From positions 1-45,904 of the forward strand of contig CAMOJK010000007.1 of the NCBI GenBank assembly GCA_946616835.1: a stretch of DNA of 45,904 nt, given 5' to 3'. This stretch comes from an uncultured Lachnospiraceae bacterium. Lineage in GTDB: Bacteria; Bacillota; Clostridia; Lachnospirales; Lachnospiraceae. Position 1 is the first letter of the stretch, and each line of letters begins with the position of its first letter. Made by a program: the position numbers and the translations under genes. The notes under the pieces are model-generated. The model saw nothing but the letters and a program-made list of their open reading frames with translations, did not search any database and was not told the DNA's origin. Below, in pieces: positions 27,301 to 34,610 of the stretch.

Positions 27301-27819
27301 GGTAACCTGGTAATAATAGCGGAGTACAGAAAAAATGTGACTACTGTTGAAAGCAAAGAGCGTGAGAGTGCATCTTCGAACCGTGCGCTGGCACTGGTAA
27401 GCGGACAGTTTGATGAGGATGCGGAGCTTCATGTACTCAATAATGGTGCAGCGGATATAGCTGAATATCATAAGCTGCCATATAAAGAGATTACTTCATA
27501 CGCAGTGGAAATGATCGGCAGCAGCGGAATGGACGAGGATGGTACCCCGGTGGATGCTGTCTTAAGGATACTGAATCCTTATGACAAGAATATAAGGTTA
27601 TATAAGTATAACGGCTCCGGCTGGGAAGAGTGTGAATATCTGACAAGAGGATCGTATCTGGAGATAGAGATGCCGGATGAATATCCGCTGTACTGTGTAG
27701 TCCATGAGTACAACTACAAGCTTATAGCGATAATTGCGGCTTCCGGACTGGTGGCTATTGCTGTGCTGGTGTTTGTGACGGTGATGATAAAGAAGAAGCG
27801 TGGGACTAAGTCAAAGTAA
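24349..27819 (+). CDS. GLUG-repeat, coiled-coil membrane-anchored surface protein
   Basis: This is a large extracytoplasmic protein of 1156 aa. A signal peptide lies at about residues 11-40 (MVTVLLVIVLCANI, ending TVSAS). Two blocks of GLUG-type repeats follow (about 184-355 and 727-865), for example GGIVGINRGRVINCEFMG and GGIAGLSKGLIIRCENQG, predicted to form beta-solenoid turns. Between them, residues about 358-705 are an acidic helical region (VDDLNEALDDLSDAIDSI) resembling long coiled coils such as those in YhgE/Pip proteins. A C-terminal membrane helix (IAIIAASGLVAIAVLVFVTV) and KKKRG stop-transfer tail end the protein, so it is anchored at the C-terminus. The start overlaps the MMPL gene by 4 nt (ATGA), implying a fixed partnership. 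The function is unknown; a periplasmic-side scaffold or adhesin served by the MMPL protein is inferred. Confidence 0.82.
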   Translation: MRKFNLRSENKISLSRMVTVLLVIVLCANITFDALTVSASYRIPEGYTEYDPDEEKEEAEDKEGREDENTASENTLSDNEAKKKERIEISSLSGLRELSENCHDNTWSDDKEVVLTADISLTGSDFTCIPYFNGIFDGNGYKINGYVYGGDGYVTGFFRYLGDDAVVSNINIAGTIQATGDEQVTGGIVGINRGRVINCEFMGRVEGKSVTGGIAGINEANGDLIDCNNNAAVNGYYFTGGICGKNYGMISSCINNGSLNESAEWINGEDEMNSDVLEILKLQSLKEIKIQSGLDTGGIAGLSKGLIIRCENQGTVGYPHAGYNVGGIAGRQSGTIISCTNKGEVNGRKDVGGIVGQMEPFLELDSAESLSNSVTELHDMIDKLYDDMDEGNATLSADFDLLRDTADASVDTMDSLSTGVEDYVNTNTDTINDLGDRADQVMEMAPKVVDNVNAASKDVDDLNEALDDLSDAIDSITDYKGEDKKTVDRERDNIEAQRKIMNEQAALTEEKSNEISEITAKYKSNPSRMWTDPTSAEDRSRLVNALTTLMGAYTKETDAISSIAASSLILSRIYAEYASDGVEDASDAIDDASDAAEKAKKSADVAQEGVDDIVTYLNAEKELELVGISRSVEDDADALNAQMHQMSDILSQLSEHADDYPAEVNDDLRDINDQLDKIYNIINDDLTRMEGGLEEYYSDISEETLLKAVNGKVSSNVNYGSINGDINVGGITGSMAIDENDPEENAAGTVETELGGRYTTQNILHNCINHGYVTAKNDGAGGIAGFMKQGIINACSSYGPVKSSGGSYVGGVAGQSLSVIKGCYSLCTLEGEDYIGGITGYGTTISSCFAMPHIPVKSGKCGAIAGQIEISDDTEELMLENVTLNYYVSEDLFGIDNINYVGAAERISYEELLKMGNCPSDFRNLKVRFFVDENVDEDEDEDLREIGTQALKFDDSVDLIVYPEIPEKDGYYGSWSELDTDTIDGNLVIIAEYRKNVTTVESKERESASSNRALALVSGQFDEDAELHVLNNGAADIAEYHKLPYKEITSYAVEMIGSSGMDEDGTPVDAVLRILNPYDKNIRLYKYNGSGWEECEYLTRGSYLEIEMPDEYPLYCVVHEYNYKLIAIIAASGLVAIAVLVFVTVMIKKKRGTKSK

Positions 27820-27860
27820 GTCTGCTTTATGACTGCTTATAGAGAAGGAAACCATAACAG

Positions 27861-28790
27861 ATGGAAAAAATCAATGCATATGCGAAAATAAACCTTACCC
27901 TTGATGTTACGGGGCGGCTGCCGAACGGCTATCATACAATAAAGTCTGTGATGCAGCAGGTAGATCTCTGTGATGAGGTAACGGTGGAATGTCTTGATGA
28001 GCCGGGTATTATACTCACTGTAGAGAGTGAATGTGAGGGGATGCCGGCAGCAGGGCATGACCTTATTCCCTGTGATGATAAAAATATCGCATACAGGGCG
28101 GCAAAAGCGGTATTGGCTGAGGCTGAAAAACGAGGGCTCAGAGTGCCGGGTGTTCACATTAACTTAAATAAAAGGATCCCTGCGGCAGCAGGGCTTGCCG
28201 GAGGCAGTACGGATGCTGCAGCAGCACTTGTGGGAATAAATGAAGCCTGCTGTTTTGCGTTTACGACAGAAGACCTGTGTGCTATAGGCAAGACCATCGG
28301 TGCTGATGTTCCCTTCTGCATAAAAGGTGGGACTGTCCTATGTGAAGGCATAGGAGAGAAAATGATGGATTTAAAAGGGCTTCCGGCTATAACGGTTATA
28401 ATAGCCAAGCCGGATACAGCTGTATCCACGGCAGAGGGCTATGCAAATCTGGACAGGGAGCTGGAGGCGGGCACTCTTGATCATCCCGATACGGATGGTT
28501 TGGTTTCTGTTATAGAAAATATAGAACAGAACGCTCTGGCAGAAGCTGTTGACAGTCTTATCCCTTTCCTGGGGAATGTCTTTGCCCCTATGACTGAGGA
28601 AAGCCATCCGGTGATAGCTGATATAAGACAAGCAATGCTTGAGTCCGGAGCGGCAGGAGCTCTTATGAGCGGAAGTGGGCCTTCGGTATTTGCACTGTAC
28701 AAAGATGATGCCATGGCAGCAGAGAGTGAAGCTGCATTAAGGAAACGCTTTCCGGATATATTCATATACCGAGGGAAGTTGAGAGGGTAG
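27861..28790 (+). CDS. ispE: 4-diphosphocytidyl-2-C-methyl-D-erythritol kinase
   Basis: This enzyme phosphorylates CDP-methylerythritol in the non-mevalonate isoprenoid pathway, using ATP. The N-terminus AYAKINLTLDVTGRLPNGYH is the IspE signature, with the catalytic Lys-Asn pair. The GHMP-kinase ATP loop PAAAGLAGGSTDAAAAL lies near residue 103, with a further Asp in IGADVPFCIKGG and the C-terminal loop MSGSGPSVFAL. At 309 aa it is the standard length. The start follows GAAGGAAA. It stands alone functionally in the window, between the GLUG protein and small genes, a common clostridial placement near an FCD-GntR regulator. Confidence 0.96.
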   Translation: MEKINAYAKINLTLDVTGRLPNGYHTIKSVMQQVDLCDEVTVECLDEPGIILTVESECEGMPAAGHDLIPCDDKNIAYRAAKAVLAEAEKRGLRVPGVHINLNKRIPAAAGLAGGSTDAAAALVGINEACCFAFTTEDLCAIGKTIGADVPFCIKGGTVLCEGIGEKMMDLKGLPAITVIIAKPDTAVSTAEGYANLDRELEAGTLDHPDTDGLVSVIENIEQNALAEAVDSLIPFLGNVFAPMTEESHPVIADIRQAMLESGAAGALMSGSGPSVFALYKDDAMAAESEAALRKRFPDIFIYRGKLRG

Positions 28791-28804
28791 GATCGCGTGA
28801 AGTT

Positions 28805-28833
28805 TTGGCAATTGATTTATATATGCATAAAAT
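28805..28833 (+). promoter_or_regulatory. Sigma-A promoter before the small anchored protein
   Basis: TTGGCA (28805-28810), a 17-nt spacer and TAAAAT (28828-28833) form a good promoter 80 nt upstream of the gene at 28914, so that gene need not depend on ispE transcription. Confidence 0.6.
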
Positions 28834-28913
28834 GATAGAATACTCTAGGCGTCGGATGTGACCGGCAATGCGCTGCATGGACAGGCAGTAATCGTTATTA
28901 CAGGAGGTTTTTG

Positions 28914-29393
28914 ATGAGTCCCCAGCTTATAGTTACGATAGTCATAGTGGTAGTTACCATCGGTGCGATGGTGGCCCTGTATTTTGCCGGGAAAAAAATG
29001 AAGACCAAACAGGACGAGCAGCAGGCCCTGATGGAAGCAAACAAGCAGACTGTATCCATGCTTATAATCGACAAGAAAAAGATGAAGCTCAAGGATGCGA
29101 AGCTGCCTGAGTCTGTGCTTAAGCAGGTGCCCTGGATATCAAGGGGCGTTAAAGTACCTGTTGTAAAGGTAAAAGTCGGCCCCCAGATCATGACGATGTT
29201 CTGTGACGAGGAGATATTTGACATCATTCCCGTAAAGAAGGAAGTGAAGGCTACCGTCAGCGGAGCCTATATCACGGCAGTTAAGGGTGTTCACGGTACG
29301 CAGCTTGCGGAAAAACAGAAAAAGAAAAAGAACATCTTCAAGCGTGCGGTTGAAATGGCTCAGGAAAAAGCCGGCGCAAAGCCTTCGAAGTGA
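28914..29393 (+). CDS. Small N-terminally anchored protein, unknown function
   Basis: The function is not recognised. The 159-aa protein begins with one hydrophobic helix (LIVTIVIVVVTIGAMVALYF, residues 5-24), then a basic stretch KKMKTKQ and a soluble domain of about 120 residues. The domain contains KLPESVLKQVPWISRGVKVPV and KVGPQIMTMFCDEEIFDIIP, and ends in a lysine-rich tail. Topology with the positive stretch after the helix suggests the domain faces the cytoplasm. The YajC-like overall layout (single helix plus small basic domain) is superficial only. ATG at 28914 is chosen because GGAGG lies at 28903-28907. It has its own promoter. Confidence 0.8.
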   Translation: MSPQLIVTIVIVVVTIGAMVALYFAGKKMKTKQDEQQALMEANKQTVSMLIIDKKKMKLKDAKLPESVLKQVPWISRGVKVPVVKVKVGPQIMTMFCDEEIFDIIPVKKEVKATVSGAYITAVKGVHGTQLAEKQKKKKNIFKRAVEMAQEKAGAKPSK

Positions 29394-29408
29394 TTTAAAT
29401 CAATTGGT

Positions 29409-29861
29409 TCATGCAAAGAATGCTCCTGCCGTATCCTTGGATCTGATATCCATTTCCATGTGGCATTCCGCATAGAATGCGTAGTTAAGGTCAAGATTGT
29501 AGAAAATATCTATCTTCATCGTGTCATCATCCGGCTGGGTGATGACGATGTCGGTAGTATCTATGCCCACCATAAGAGTGCCCATAAGGGTTTTGTAACT
29601 GCACTGGTTCTTGCAGCCCTTCAAGAAATTCATGCTGACGGAAAGAGAGCCCTTGCGGGTGATCTCGATCCTGTCATCAAAAATCTTCATGATGGTATGG
29701 CAGTTTTTTTCTCCTGAATCATCAGGCTCATCGTATATCAGATATCTAACGCCTTTTTTTATGTAATATTTCCCGGGTACTATCAGTTCCGCATTGCCCT
29801 GTTCGTTGTCGGGACCCTGGTACTGCAGTCCTTTCAGTGATATCAAAACATCTCTGGTCAT
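29409..29861 (-). CDS. DUF1934 (YwiB-like) beta-barrel protein
   Basis: The pattern of alternating beta strands, with DVLISLKGLQY at the start, KKGVRYLIYDEPDDSGE, IEITRKGSLSVSMNFLKG and KIDIFYNLDLNYAFYAECHMEM, is that of the DUF1934/YwiB family of small lipocalin-like barrels. At 150 aa it is the normal length. It is cytoplasmic, with no signal peptide. The biochemical role of the family is not known. AAGGAAAT precedes the ATG. It is convergent with the previous gene and lies just downstream of the - strand GntR regulator, with which it could be co-transcribed in the same direction. Confidence 0.85.
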   Translation of the reverse strand: MTRDVLISLKGLQYQGPDNEQGNAELIVPGKYYIKKGVRYLIYDEPDDSGEKNCHTIMKIFDDRIEITRKGSLSVSMNFLKGCKNQCSYKTLMGTLMVGIDTTDIVITQPDDDTMKIDIFYNLDLNYAFYAECHMEMDIRSKDTAGAFFA

Positions 29862-29959
29862 TATTTCCTTTCAGGCCTGATCCTGTGACAGGTCGTTCAC
29901 ATTGTAGCATTTCCGCTTAGAGGACTAATTTGAAGCACTGGCAGAATCCCGACGGTTTA

Positions 29960-30628
29960 TCAGTCGGAAAGATTTTCAAGGAAGGAATCCATCTGCCAGG
30001 ATATGTGTGAGCGTGCAGTTGCTGCAGCCTTTTCTTTGTCATGTGCCTTTATGGCTTCAAGAATATCTTTATGCTCTGTTACAAGACGGCTATGGTCAGA
30101 AAAATGCTTAATGGTCTCGTACCTGTAACGGTTTACCTGGTCCTCCATTTCGCGGTTTATCTCCTGCAGCCTCTTGTTGTGGGATGCGGCTGAAATGGAG
30201 CCGTGGTAAAGTGTGTCTTTTTCTATTATTGTGTGCAGGTTTCCTTCTTTAAGTGCTCTTCTGAACTGTACTCCGGCATCTTCCACTATGGATATGTCTT
30301 CATCGGTTGCTCTTTCACAGGCAAGCTCGGCAGCCAGGGCATCCAGTATCATCCTGAGCTCAAGCACATCGCGCATCTGCGTAAGGGTTATGGGTGCAAC
30401 CTCTGCACCGCGTTTTGCCCTCATGACTACCAGCCCGTCCCGCTCCAGCTTCTGAATGGCCTCCCTGACAGGGGTGCGGCTGACACCAAGCTCGTCTGCC
30501 AGGTGTACCTCATAAAGCCTGGTTCCCGGCGGAAGCTGGTTTGCAAGTATCGCATGCCGCAAAGTATTATATACCACATCGCGCAGCGGTGTGGATTCGT
30601 CCATTTCCAGCTTAAGTTTTTCTGCCAT
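29960..30628 (-). CDS. GntR-family regulator, FadR/FCD subfamily
   Basis: This is a DNA-binding regulator. The winged helix spans residues about 10-75 (LRDVVYNTLRHAILANQLPP, then LADELGVSRTPVREAIQKLE as the recognition helix). The C-terminal FCD domain is all-helical with metal-ligand histidines in LYHGSISAASHNKRL, TEHKDILEAIKAHD and ARSHISW, so a carboxylate or metal-bound effector is expected. The start at 30628 is chosen because AAAAGGGGGG lies just upstream; an in-frame ATG 93 nt earlier has no ribosome binding site. At 222 aa it is standard. No obvious metabolic partner is adjacent, so the target is unknown. Its promoter region is shared with the divergent DUF2752 gene. Confidence 0.92.
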   Translation of the reverse strand: MAEKLKLEMDESTPLRDVVYNTLRHAILANQLPPGTRLYEVHLADELGVSRTPVREAIQKLERDGLVVMRAKRGAEVAPITLTQMRDVLELRMILDALAAELACERATDEDISIVEDAGVQFRRALKEGNLHTIIEKDTLYHGSISAASHNKRLQEINREMEDQVNRYRYETIKHFSDHSRLVTEHKDILEAIKAHDKEKAAATARSHISWQMDSFLENLSD

Positions 30629-30778
30629 ACAAATCCCCCCTTTTCCTTGAGGAACGGCAAACTGATGCAGTTCCCGTACTGTAAAGCCCCTCGTTTGGTA
30701 ATTATAGCATATTATGCTCAACTAGCCAAAATTAACTTTTTTTGATTCGTACGGATCGCGGCAGCTATAAGTACTTTT

Positions 30779-30809
30779 TTGATGTTTATTTTGTTGTATA
30801 GTGTATAAT
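30779..30809 (+). promoter_or_regulatory. Candidate promoter for the first DUF2752 gene
   Basis: TTGATG (30779-30784), a 19-nt spacer and a perfect TATAAT (30804-30809). Transcription would start at about 30816, only a few bases before the ATG at 30820. This bears on which start is used. Confidence 0.55.
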
Positions 30810-30819
30810 ACCTAAGTCG

Positions 30820-31335
30820 ATGCGCATTTTAATAAAACTTTCCAAACCGTGTAGCGTGTGGACGGTTCGGAAATATTCCAAAGTTTGGGGCATTTTTGCA
30901 GGAACTTCTTTTAGTTTTATATTTTACGATTTAGGGAAAGCAGTTAATATCTTGAAACAGATACTGACAAAAATCACAGAGAAGCTGAAAAAAACTGAGG
31001 TCTGGATTCCTATTGTAATCATACTTGTGCTGGCAGTCCTTATGGCTTTCAGGCTGTATAAATGTCCGTTGGTAGCGATTGCCGGAATTCCCTGTCCGCT
31101 GTGCGGAACCACCAGAGCGATCAAGTCTGTGCTCAGGGGTGATATAGAAATGGCCTTTCATTATCATCCGCTCTGGCCGATGACTATTCTGACCGCTGCG
31201 GGGATAGTGCTGCATGAGACGGGGATTCTTAAGATGCCGAAGTGGCTTGGAAATACGCTGTTAGGGATCGTCATAGCAGCACTGCTTGTGTGTTATGTTT
31301 GGAGATGGATAAACCACACTCTGCCGCCTGTGTAG
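30820..31335 (+). CDS. DUF2752 membrane protein (copy 1), start uncertain
   Basis: The DUF2752 core is clear: a membrane helix (WIPIVIILVLAVLMAFRLYK), then CPLCGTTRAIKSVLRGD, whose CPxCGxTR motif defines the family, then FHYHPLWPMTIL and two more hydrophobic helices. The function is unknown; the Cys pair suggests metal or redox chemistry at the membrane. The reading frame opens at 30820, but the promoter would place the transcript start at about 30816, leaving no room for a ribosome binding site. A TTG at 30952 behind AGGGAAAG would give a 127-aa protein close to the usual size, with no domain loss. Treat residues 1-44 as doubtful. A second DUF2752 gene lies 2.4 kb downstream. Confidence 0.75.
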   Translation: MRILIKLSKPCSVWTVRKYSKVWGIFAGTSFSFIFYDLGKAVNILKQILTKITEKLKKTEVWIPIVIILVLAVLMAFRLYKCPLVAIAGIPCPLCGTTRAIKSVLRGDIEMAFHYHPLWPMTILTAAGIVLHETGILKMPKWLGNTLLGIVIAALLVCYVWRWINHTLPPV

Positions 31336-31462
31336 AATATATGTATCAGCTGTCTGCCATGCAGTATTTTACTGTTTTTGACCGGAGGGATGTGTTATAC
31401 TTTCTCTGTTGTTGAGTGAGAAAAAATTAATAACTAAGGGGATTTTCTTCGGGGAGGGAAAA

Positions 31463-32647
31463 ATGGGGATAGAAGTAAACAGTCTGAATTGCAATGGATG
31501 CGGTGCACCGCTGGATCCGCCTAAAGGAGCGATGAGACGCATAAAGTGTCCGTACTGCGGTGTGGAAAATATCATAAAGGGAGCAGAAACCAACAGAGAG
31601 ATCCTTAATAAGGAAAATATCATGGGCGGATTGCCGTTTGGACTGAACGATCCGAAGATACATAAGATGATAGTGGAAATGCTCTCTATGGCGCAGTGCC
31701 CGCCGGCTGATGTTTATGAAGCCTGTGAAGTAAAAAATGTAAACAGGGTGATAGTTCCGGCATATTGGTTTGATAACTGTACCGGCATAGGTACTGCACA
31801 GTATGAGAAGGGTGTCAGCAGGCAGTACAATGAGATTGTCGGCTCCGGTGAAAATATGCACAGTGAGACCAGGCACCGTACAGAGTGGTTTCCGATGAGT
31901 ACGGCTGTCAGTGCCACAAGTGATTTTCTGGTGTCGGGTAATAAGCAGTACAATGAGATATTTGGAATCCTGTATGCCAATGTCCATTCACCGGAAATGA
32001 TAGATATAGAGCAGCTTGATTATCCATCCGACTGTACTGCACTGGATTATGATCTTCCGGATGCGGTTGCTTTTAATCAAAGCGTAAAGGAAAAGATGGA
32101 AAATGAGATAAATGAAAAGGCAAAAAGTACTGTAGGAAATAAATCCGTGAGAAACTTAAGGGTTGACGGAGTCAGCGTACAGAGGGGAGATGTCAGAAGG
32201 GTATCCGTTGCCGTATATGAAATAGTAGTAGACTATAAGGGAACTGATTATTATTTGTACCTTTCGAATGATGGCAGCAGCTATGCATACGCCGGTCTTC
32301 CCAATGATGATAACCGACAGACGCTCATTGAAGAAAAGAAACAGGCCATCAAGGATGCAAGCACTACCAAAAGAATGGTTCTTATGATATCCTTGATAAT
32401 ACTTGTGGTGCTGGGTATAGTTACTCTGCTCTTCTTTATCGGTATTGTATTCCTGATCGCTGCCATACCTGTAGGAATTTTCTATTATCCTGTGGAAAAG
32501 GAATATCAGACGACGAAGAAGCAGCTTGAGGAAGAGATAAAGAGGATCAACGGAGAGTTTCCGGTGATCAAACAGAATTTTATCAATAACAGAACAGCGC
32601 TTAAGGGAGTGCTGAGCGGAGTGTCCGGTGATCCGGAGGCATTCTGA
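31463..32647 (+). CDS. Zinc-ribbon membrane protein, unknown function
   Basis: The N-terminus has a zinc ribbon with Cys10, Cys13, Cys29 and Cys32 (CNGCGAP and CPYCGVEN). A soluble region of about 270 residues follows, rich in beta strands (RVIVPAYWFDNCTGIGTAQY, RVSVAVYEIVVDYKGTDYYL), then two adjacent membrane helices at about 304-345 (MVLMISLIILVVLGIVTLLF and the next) and a short C-terminal coiled coil. With no signal peptide, the ribbon and soluble domain should be cytoplasmic. The 394-aa protein matches no family I can name with confidence. ATG 31463 is chosen for its GGGGAGGG site; an in-frame codon 54 nt upstream lacks one. An extended -10 element (TGTTATACT, 31393-31401) lies upstream. 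Confidence 0.83.
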   Translation: MGIEVNSLNCNGCGAPLDPPKGAMRRIKCPYCGVENIIKGAETNREILNKENIMGGLPFGLNDPKIHKMIVEMLSMAQCPPADVYEACEVKNVNRVIVPAYWFDNCTGIGTAQYEKGVSRQYNEIVGSGENMHSETRHRTEWFPMSTAVSATSDFLVSGNKQYNEIFGILYANVHSPEMIDIEQLDYPSDCTALDYDLPDAVAFNQSVKEKMENEINEKAKSTVGNKSVRNLRVDGVSVQRGDVRRVSVAVYEIVVDYKGTDYYLYLSNDGSSYAYAGLPNDDNRQTLIEEKKQAIKDASTTKRMVLMISLIILVVLGIVTLLFFIGIVFLIAAIPVGIFYYPVEKEYQTTKKQLEEEIKRINGEFPVIKQNFINNRTALKGVLSGVSGDPEAF

Positions 32648-32724
32648 AGACACTTGTATATATGCATAAGATGTGAGGATCAGCCGGATGACCGAAGTAA
32701 TATAAAGGATGATAGTTATTAGTT

Positions 32725-33087
32725 ATGGAAGAGAAAAAAACATCAAAAGGATGTCTTATAGCATCGATCATATCGATTGTGATAACAGGGCTTGAAATCC
32801 TGTCGGGACTTTTTATCTTTTTCAGTCTTATATTTGCGGGAACCGGTCCCGGTTCAACGGCAATAACTAATGAAGCGGTTGTTGGTATAATGGGGATGAT
32901 GTTCTTTATCGCAGCGGTCATGATCACCAGTGCTGTCGGAGGTCTGATGGGACTGATCGTAGCAATAATCGATCTGGTGAAAAAGCAGTATAAGCTGATA
33001 TGGATGCCTATAATAAGTCTGGTTCTGGGCATAGGTCCATGGCTGTTTATACCCCTGTTCGTTGTGATCATGGAGCAGATAGGGTAA
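32725..33087 (+). CDS. Small multi-pass membrane protein, unknown function
   Basis: The 120-aa protein has three or four hydrophobic helices (LIASIISIVITGLEILSGLF; IMGMMFFIAAVMITSAVGGL; LIWMPIISLVLGIGPWLFIP) joined by short loops, and a lysine-rich N-terminus MEEKKTSKG. The spacing resembles DUF4190-like proteins, but no diagnostic motif was found. The ribosome binding site is weak. It lies within the cluster of zinc-ribbon, DUF2752 and TM2 genes and is probably part of that group. Confidence 0.7.
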   Translation: MEEKKTSKGCLIASIISIVITGLEILSGLFIFFSLIFAGTGPGSTAITNEAVVGIMGMMFFIAAVMITSAVGGLMGLIVAIIDLVKKQYKLIWMPIISLVLGIGPWLFIPLFVVIMEQIG

Positions 33088-33117
33088 CCGGTAAGGTAAA
33101 AAGTGCAAAAGTTATCG

Positions 33118-33146
33118 TTTACATAATGTTACCCTTATGATTTAAT
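33118..33146 (+). promoter_or_regulatory. Sigma-A promoter of the second zinc-ribbon gene
   Basis: TTTACA (33118-33123), a 17-nt spacer and TTTAAT (33141-33146), 47 nt before the ATG at 33193. Confidence 0.6.
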
Positions 33147-33192
33147 AAAAAAGCAGTGGTGTTGGATACATTAAAATGGGGAGGAAATAATA

Positions 33193-33711
33193 ATGAATTG
33201 TCCAAATTGCGGAGCAGAGAATCCTGATGGAAACAGATTTTGCGAAAGCTGCGGAGCTGAACTGACGGTTGCGCAGAACAGCTCAAATGCAGGCACAGGC
33301 GATCCTGTACCTAATGTAACAAACAGTGCAGATACTGTATATAACGGAAATAACAACGGATATAATAATGGGAACAGTCAGGGATATTCCGGCTATTCAT
33401 ATGGCCCGAATAATTCAACAGCCTATGGACAGCCTAATCCTGCTTCTTACAATCAGCCGAATTACTATGCGCCCGAGAAAAAGGATCAGACTACGGTATG
33501 TGTTCTGGCACTTGTTTTCGGAATACTTTCATTTTTCTGCGATCCGTTTTATGCATTTACACTTGCAGCCATCGTGCTCGGCATAGTGGGTATTGTAAAT
33601 AACGGTTCAAAGAAAGGGCTGGCAATAGCAGGACTTATCTGTGCCATATGTGCAATTCCCGTGCAGTTTGTCGTTGACCTCTGCACGATGGGAATCGGAG
33701 TATTCTTCTGA
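33193..33711 (+). CDS. Zinc-ribbon plus DUF4190-like membrane protein
   Basis: Three parts are visible in 172 aa. Residues 1-25 form a zinc ribbon (Cys3, Cys6, Cys17, Cys20: CPNCG and CESCG). Residues 26-95 are a low-complexity linker rich in Asn, Gly, Tyr, Ser and Gln (NGNNNGYNNGNSQGYSGYSY). Residues 100-172 contain two hydrophobic helices of DUF4190 character (VCVLALVFGILSFFC; LAAIVLGIVGIVNNGSKKG). The repeat-like NNGY linker resembles that of the TM2 protein at 34611. The function is unknown; the layout (cytoplasmic zinc ribbon on a flexible arm tethered to the membrane) recurs widely in Firmicutes. A GGAGG site precedes the start, and it has its own promoter. Confidence 0.85.
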   Translation: MNCPNCGAENPDGNRFCESCGAELTVAQNSSNAGTGDPVPNVTNSADTVYNGNNNGYNNGNSQGYSGYSYGPNNSTAYGQPNPASYNQPNYYAPEKKDQTTVCVLALVFGILSFFCDPFYAFTLAAIVLGIVGIVNNGSKKGLAIAGLICAICAIPVQFVVDLCTMGIGVFF

Positions 33712-33725
33712 AGAAACAGAATGTC

Positions 33726-34172
33726 ATGTATGACATAAGGTGGCAGAGGATATGGCTTATTGTCCTGACACTCATAGGTATAGTGGCGGTGCCTGCCGTC
33801 ATATATTTAAGAGGTCATATTGATGATATCTCCTTTGGCGGTTCGTGTTTTTTATGGAGACATTTCCATTTGTACTGTCCTACCTGCGGAGGCACGAGGT
33901 CAGTGCAGTATTTTGTAAGCGGCAGGTTTGTGGAATCTCTGCTTGCGAACCCTGCCCCGTTTATTATGTGCATTTTCTATATGAGGATATGGGCAGCGCT
34001 TTTATATAACTGTCTGGCTCCGGGTAAGGAAAAGAATATGATCCCTCCGTTGACGGATCTTGAAGCCTGGGGCATACTGGCAGGAATAGCAGTTTATTTT
34101 ATAGTCCGTAACCTGCTGATGATTTTTTTCCATATAGATTACCTTGGGGATCTGGTACAGTATTGGCAGTAA
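33726..34172 (+). CDS. DUF2752 membrane protein (copy 2)
   Basis: This is the second DUF2752 gene of the window. The diagnostic motif is CPTCGGTRSVQYFVSG (CPxCGxTR), flanked by membrane helices (IWLIVLTLIGIVAVPAVIYL at the N-terminus, then PFIMCIFYMRIWAALLY and WGILAGIAVYFIVRNLLMIF). At 148 aa it has the usual length. The ribosome binding site is weak, but the ATG lies 14 nt after the stop of the zinc-ribbon gene, so it is probably translationally coupled to it. Copy 1 and copy 2 share only the motif and helix order, so they are old paralogues rather than a recent duplication. Confidence 0.85.
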   Translation: MYDIRWQRIWLIVLTLIGIVAVPAVIYLRGHIDDISFGGSCFLWRHFHLYCPTCGGTRSVQYFVSGRFVESLLANPAPFIMCIFYMRIWAALLYNCLAPGKEKNMIPPLTDLEAWGILAGIAVYFIVRNLLMIFFHIDYLGDLVQYWQ

Positions 34173-34178
34173 ATGCTA

Positions 34179-34207
34179 TTGACAAAGCATATGAAAATCA
34201 ATAAAAT
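34179..34207 (+). promoter_or_regulatory. Sigma-A promoter of the first TM2 gene
   Basis: TTGACA (34179-34184), a 17-nt spacer and TAAAAT (34202-34207). The transcribed leader then holds a small hairpin AGGTC/GACCT. Confidence 0.7.
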
Positions 34208-34263
34208 CTAACCCGTAGGTCGGGCAGACCTTATATTGTTTTGTGCAATAGGAGGATATAATA

Positions 34264-34503
34264 ATGGAAAAAAGAATTGAAAAAAATACATGGGTATGGC
34301 TGTATGTGTTTTTCCTCGGAAGCTTTGGAGTTGACCGTTTTATGAGGGGTCAGGTTCCTCTGGGAATACTTAAGCTTATAACAGTTGGTGGCTGTGGGAT
34401 ATGGTCCTGGGTAGACCTTATCATTGCGCTTATCAAAGTATACGGTGATGCATACAAAAATGATACTGAAGTTGTATTCATCGATGGTAAGTATTCCAAG
34501 TAA
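34264..34503 (+). CDS. TM2-domain protein
   Basis: This is a 79-aa TM2-domain protein: a first helix [19 protein letters not shown] carrying the family's G-x-DRF-type turn, then [20 protein letters not shown] as the second helix, and a short polar C-terminus. TM2 proteins sit in the membrane as hairpins; their bacterial role is unknown. It differs from the three later TM2 proteins in having DRF in place of HKF and a different C-terminal motif. It has its own promoter and is followed by a terminator-like hairpin. Confidence 0.85.
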   Translation: MEKRIEKNTWVWLYVFFLGSFGVDRFMRGQVPLGILKLITVGGCGIWSWVDLIIALIKVYGDAYKNDTEVVFIDGKYSK

Positions 34504-34540
34504 TCTGCAGGATTGATAATTTAATTATTAAATTCAGGAG

Positions 34541-34563
34541 CCCGGCGGGAGACCGTCGGGTTT
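34541..34563 (+). terminator. Terminator-like hairpin after the first TM2 gene
   Basis: CCCGGCGG (34541-34548) pairs with CCGTCGGG (34553-34560), 8 bp with one G-U and a GAGA tetraloop, followed by TTTA. The T-run is short, so termination may be partial. Confidence 0.6.
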
Positions 34564-34610
34564 ATGAATAAAGATCAGGAAATTACAGAATCAATGAAGG
34601 GGAGGACGAT

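Noticed and set aside
34215-34235. Small hairpin AGGTC/GACCT in the TM2 leader as a riboswitch
   Set aside because: Only 5 bp, with no further helices and no T-run; too little to support regulation.
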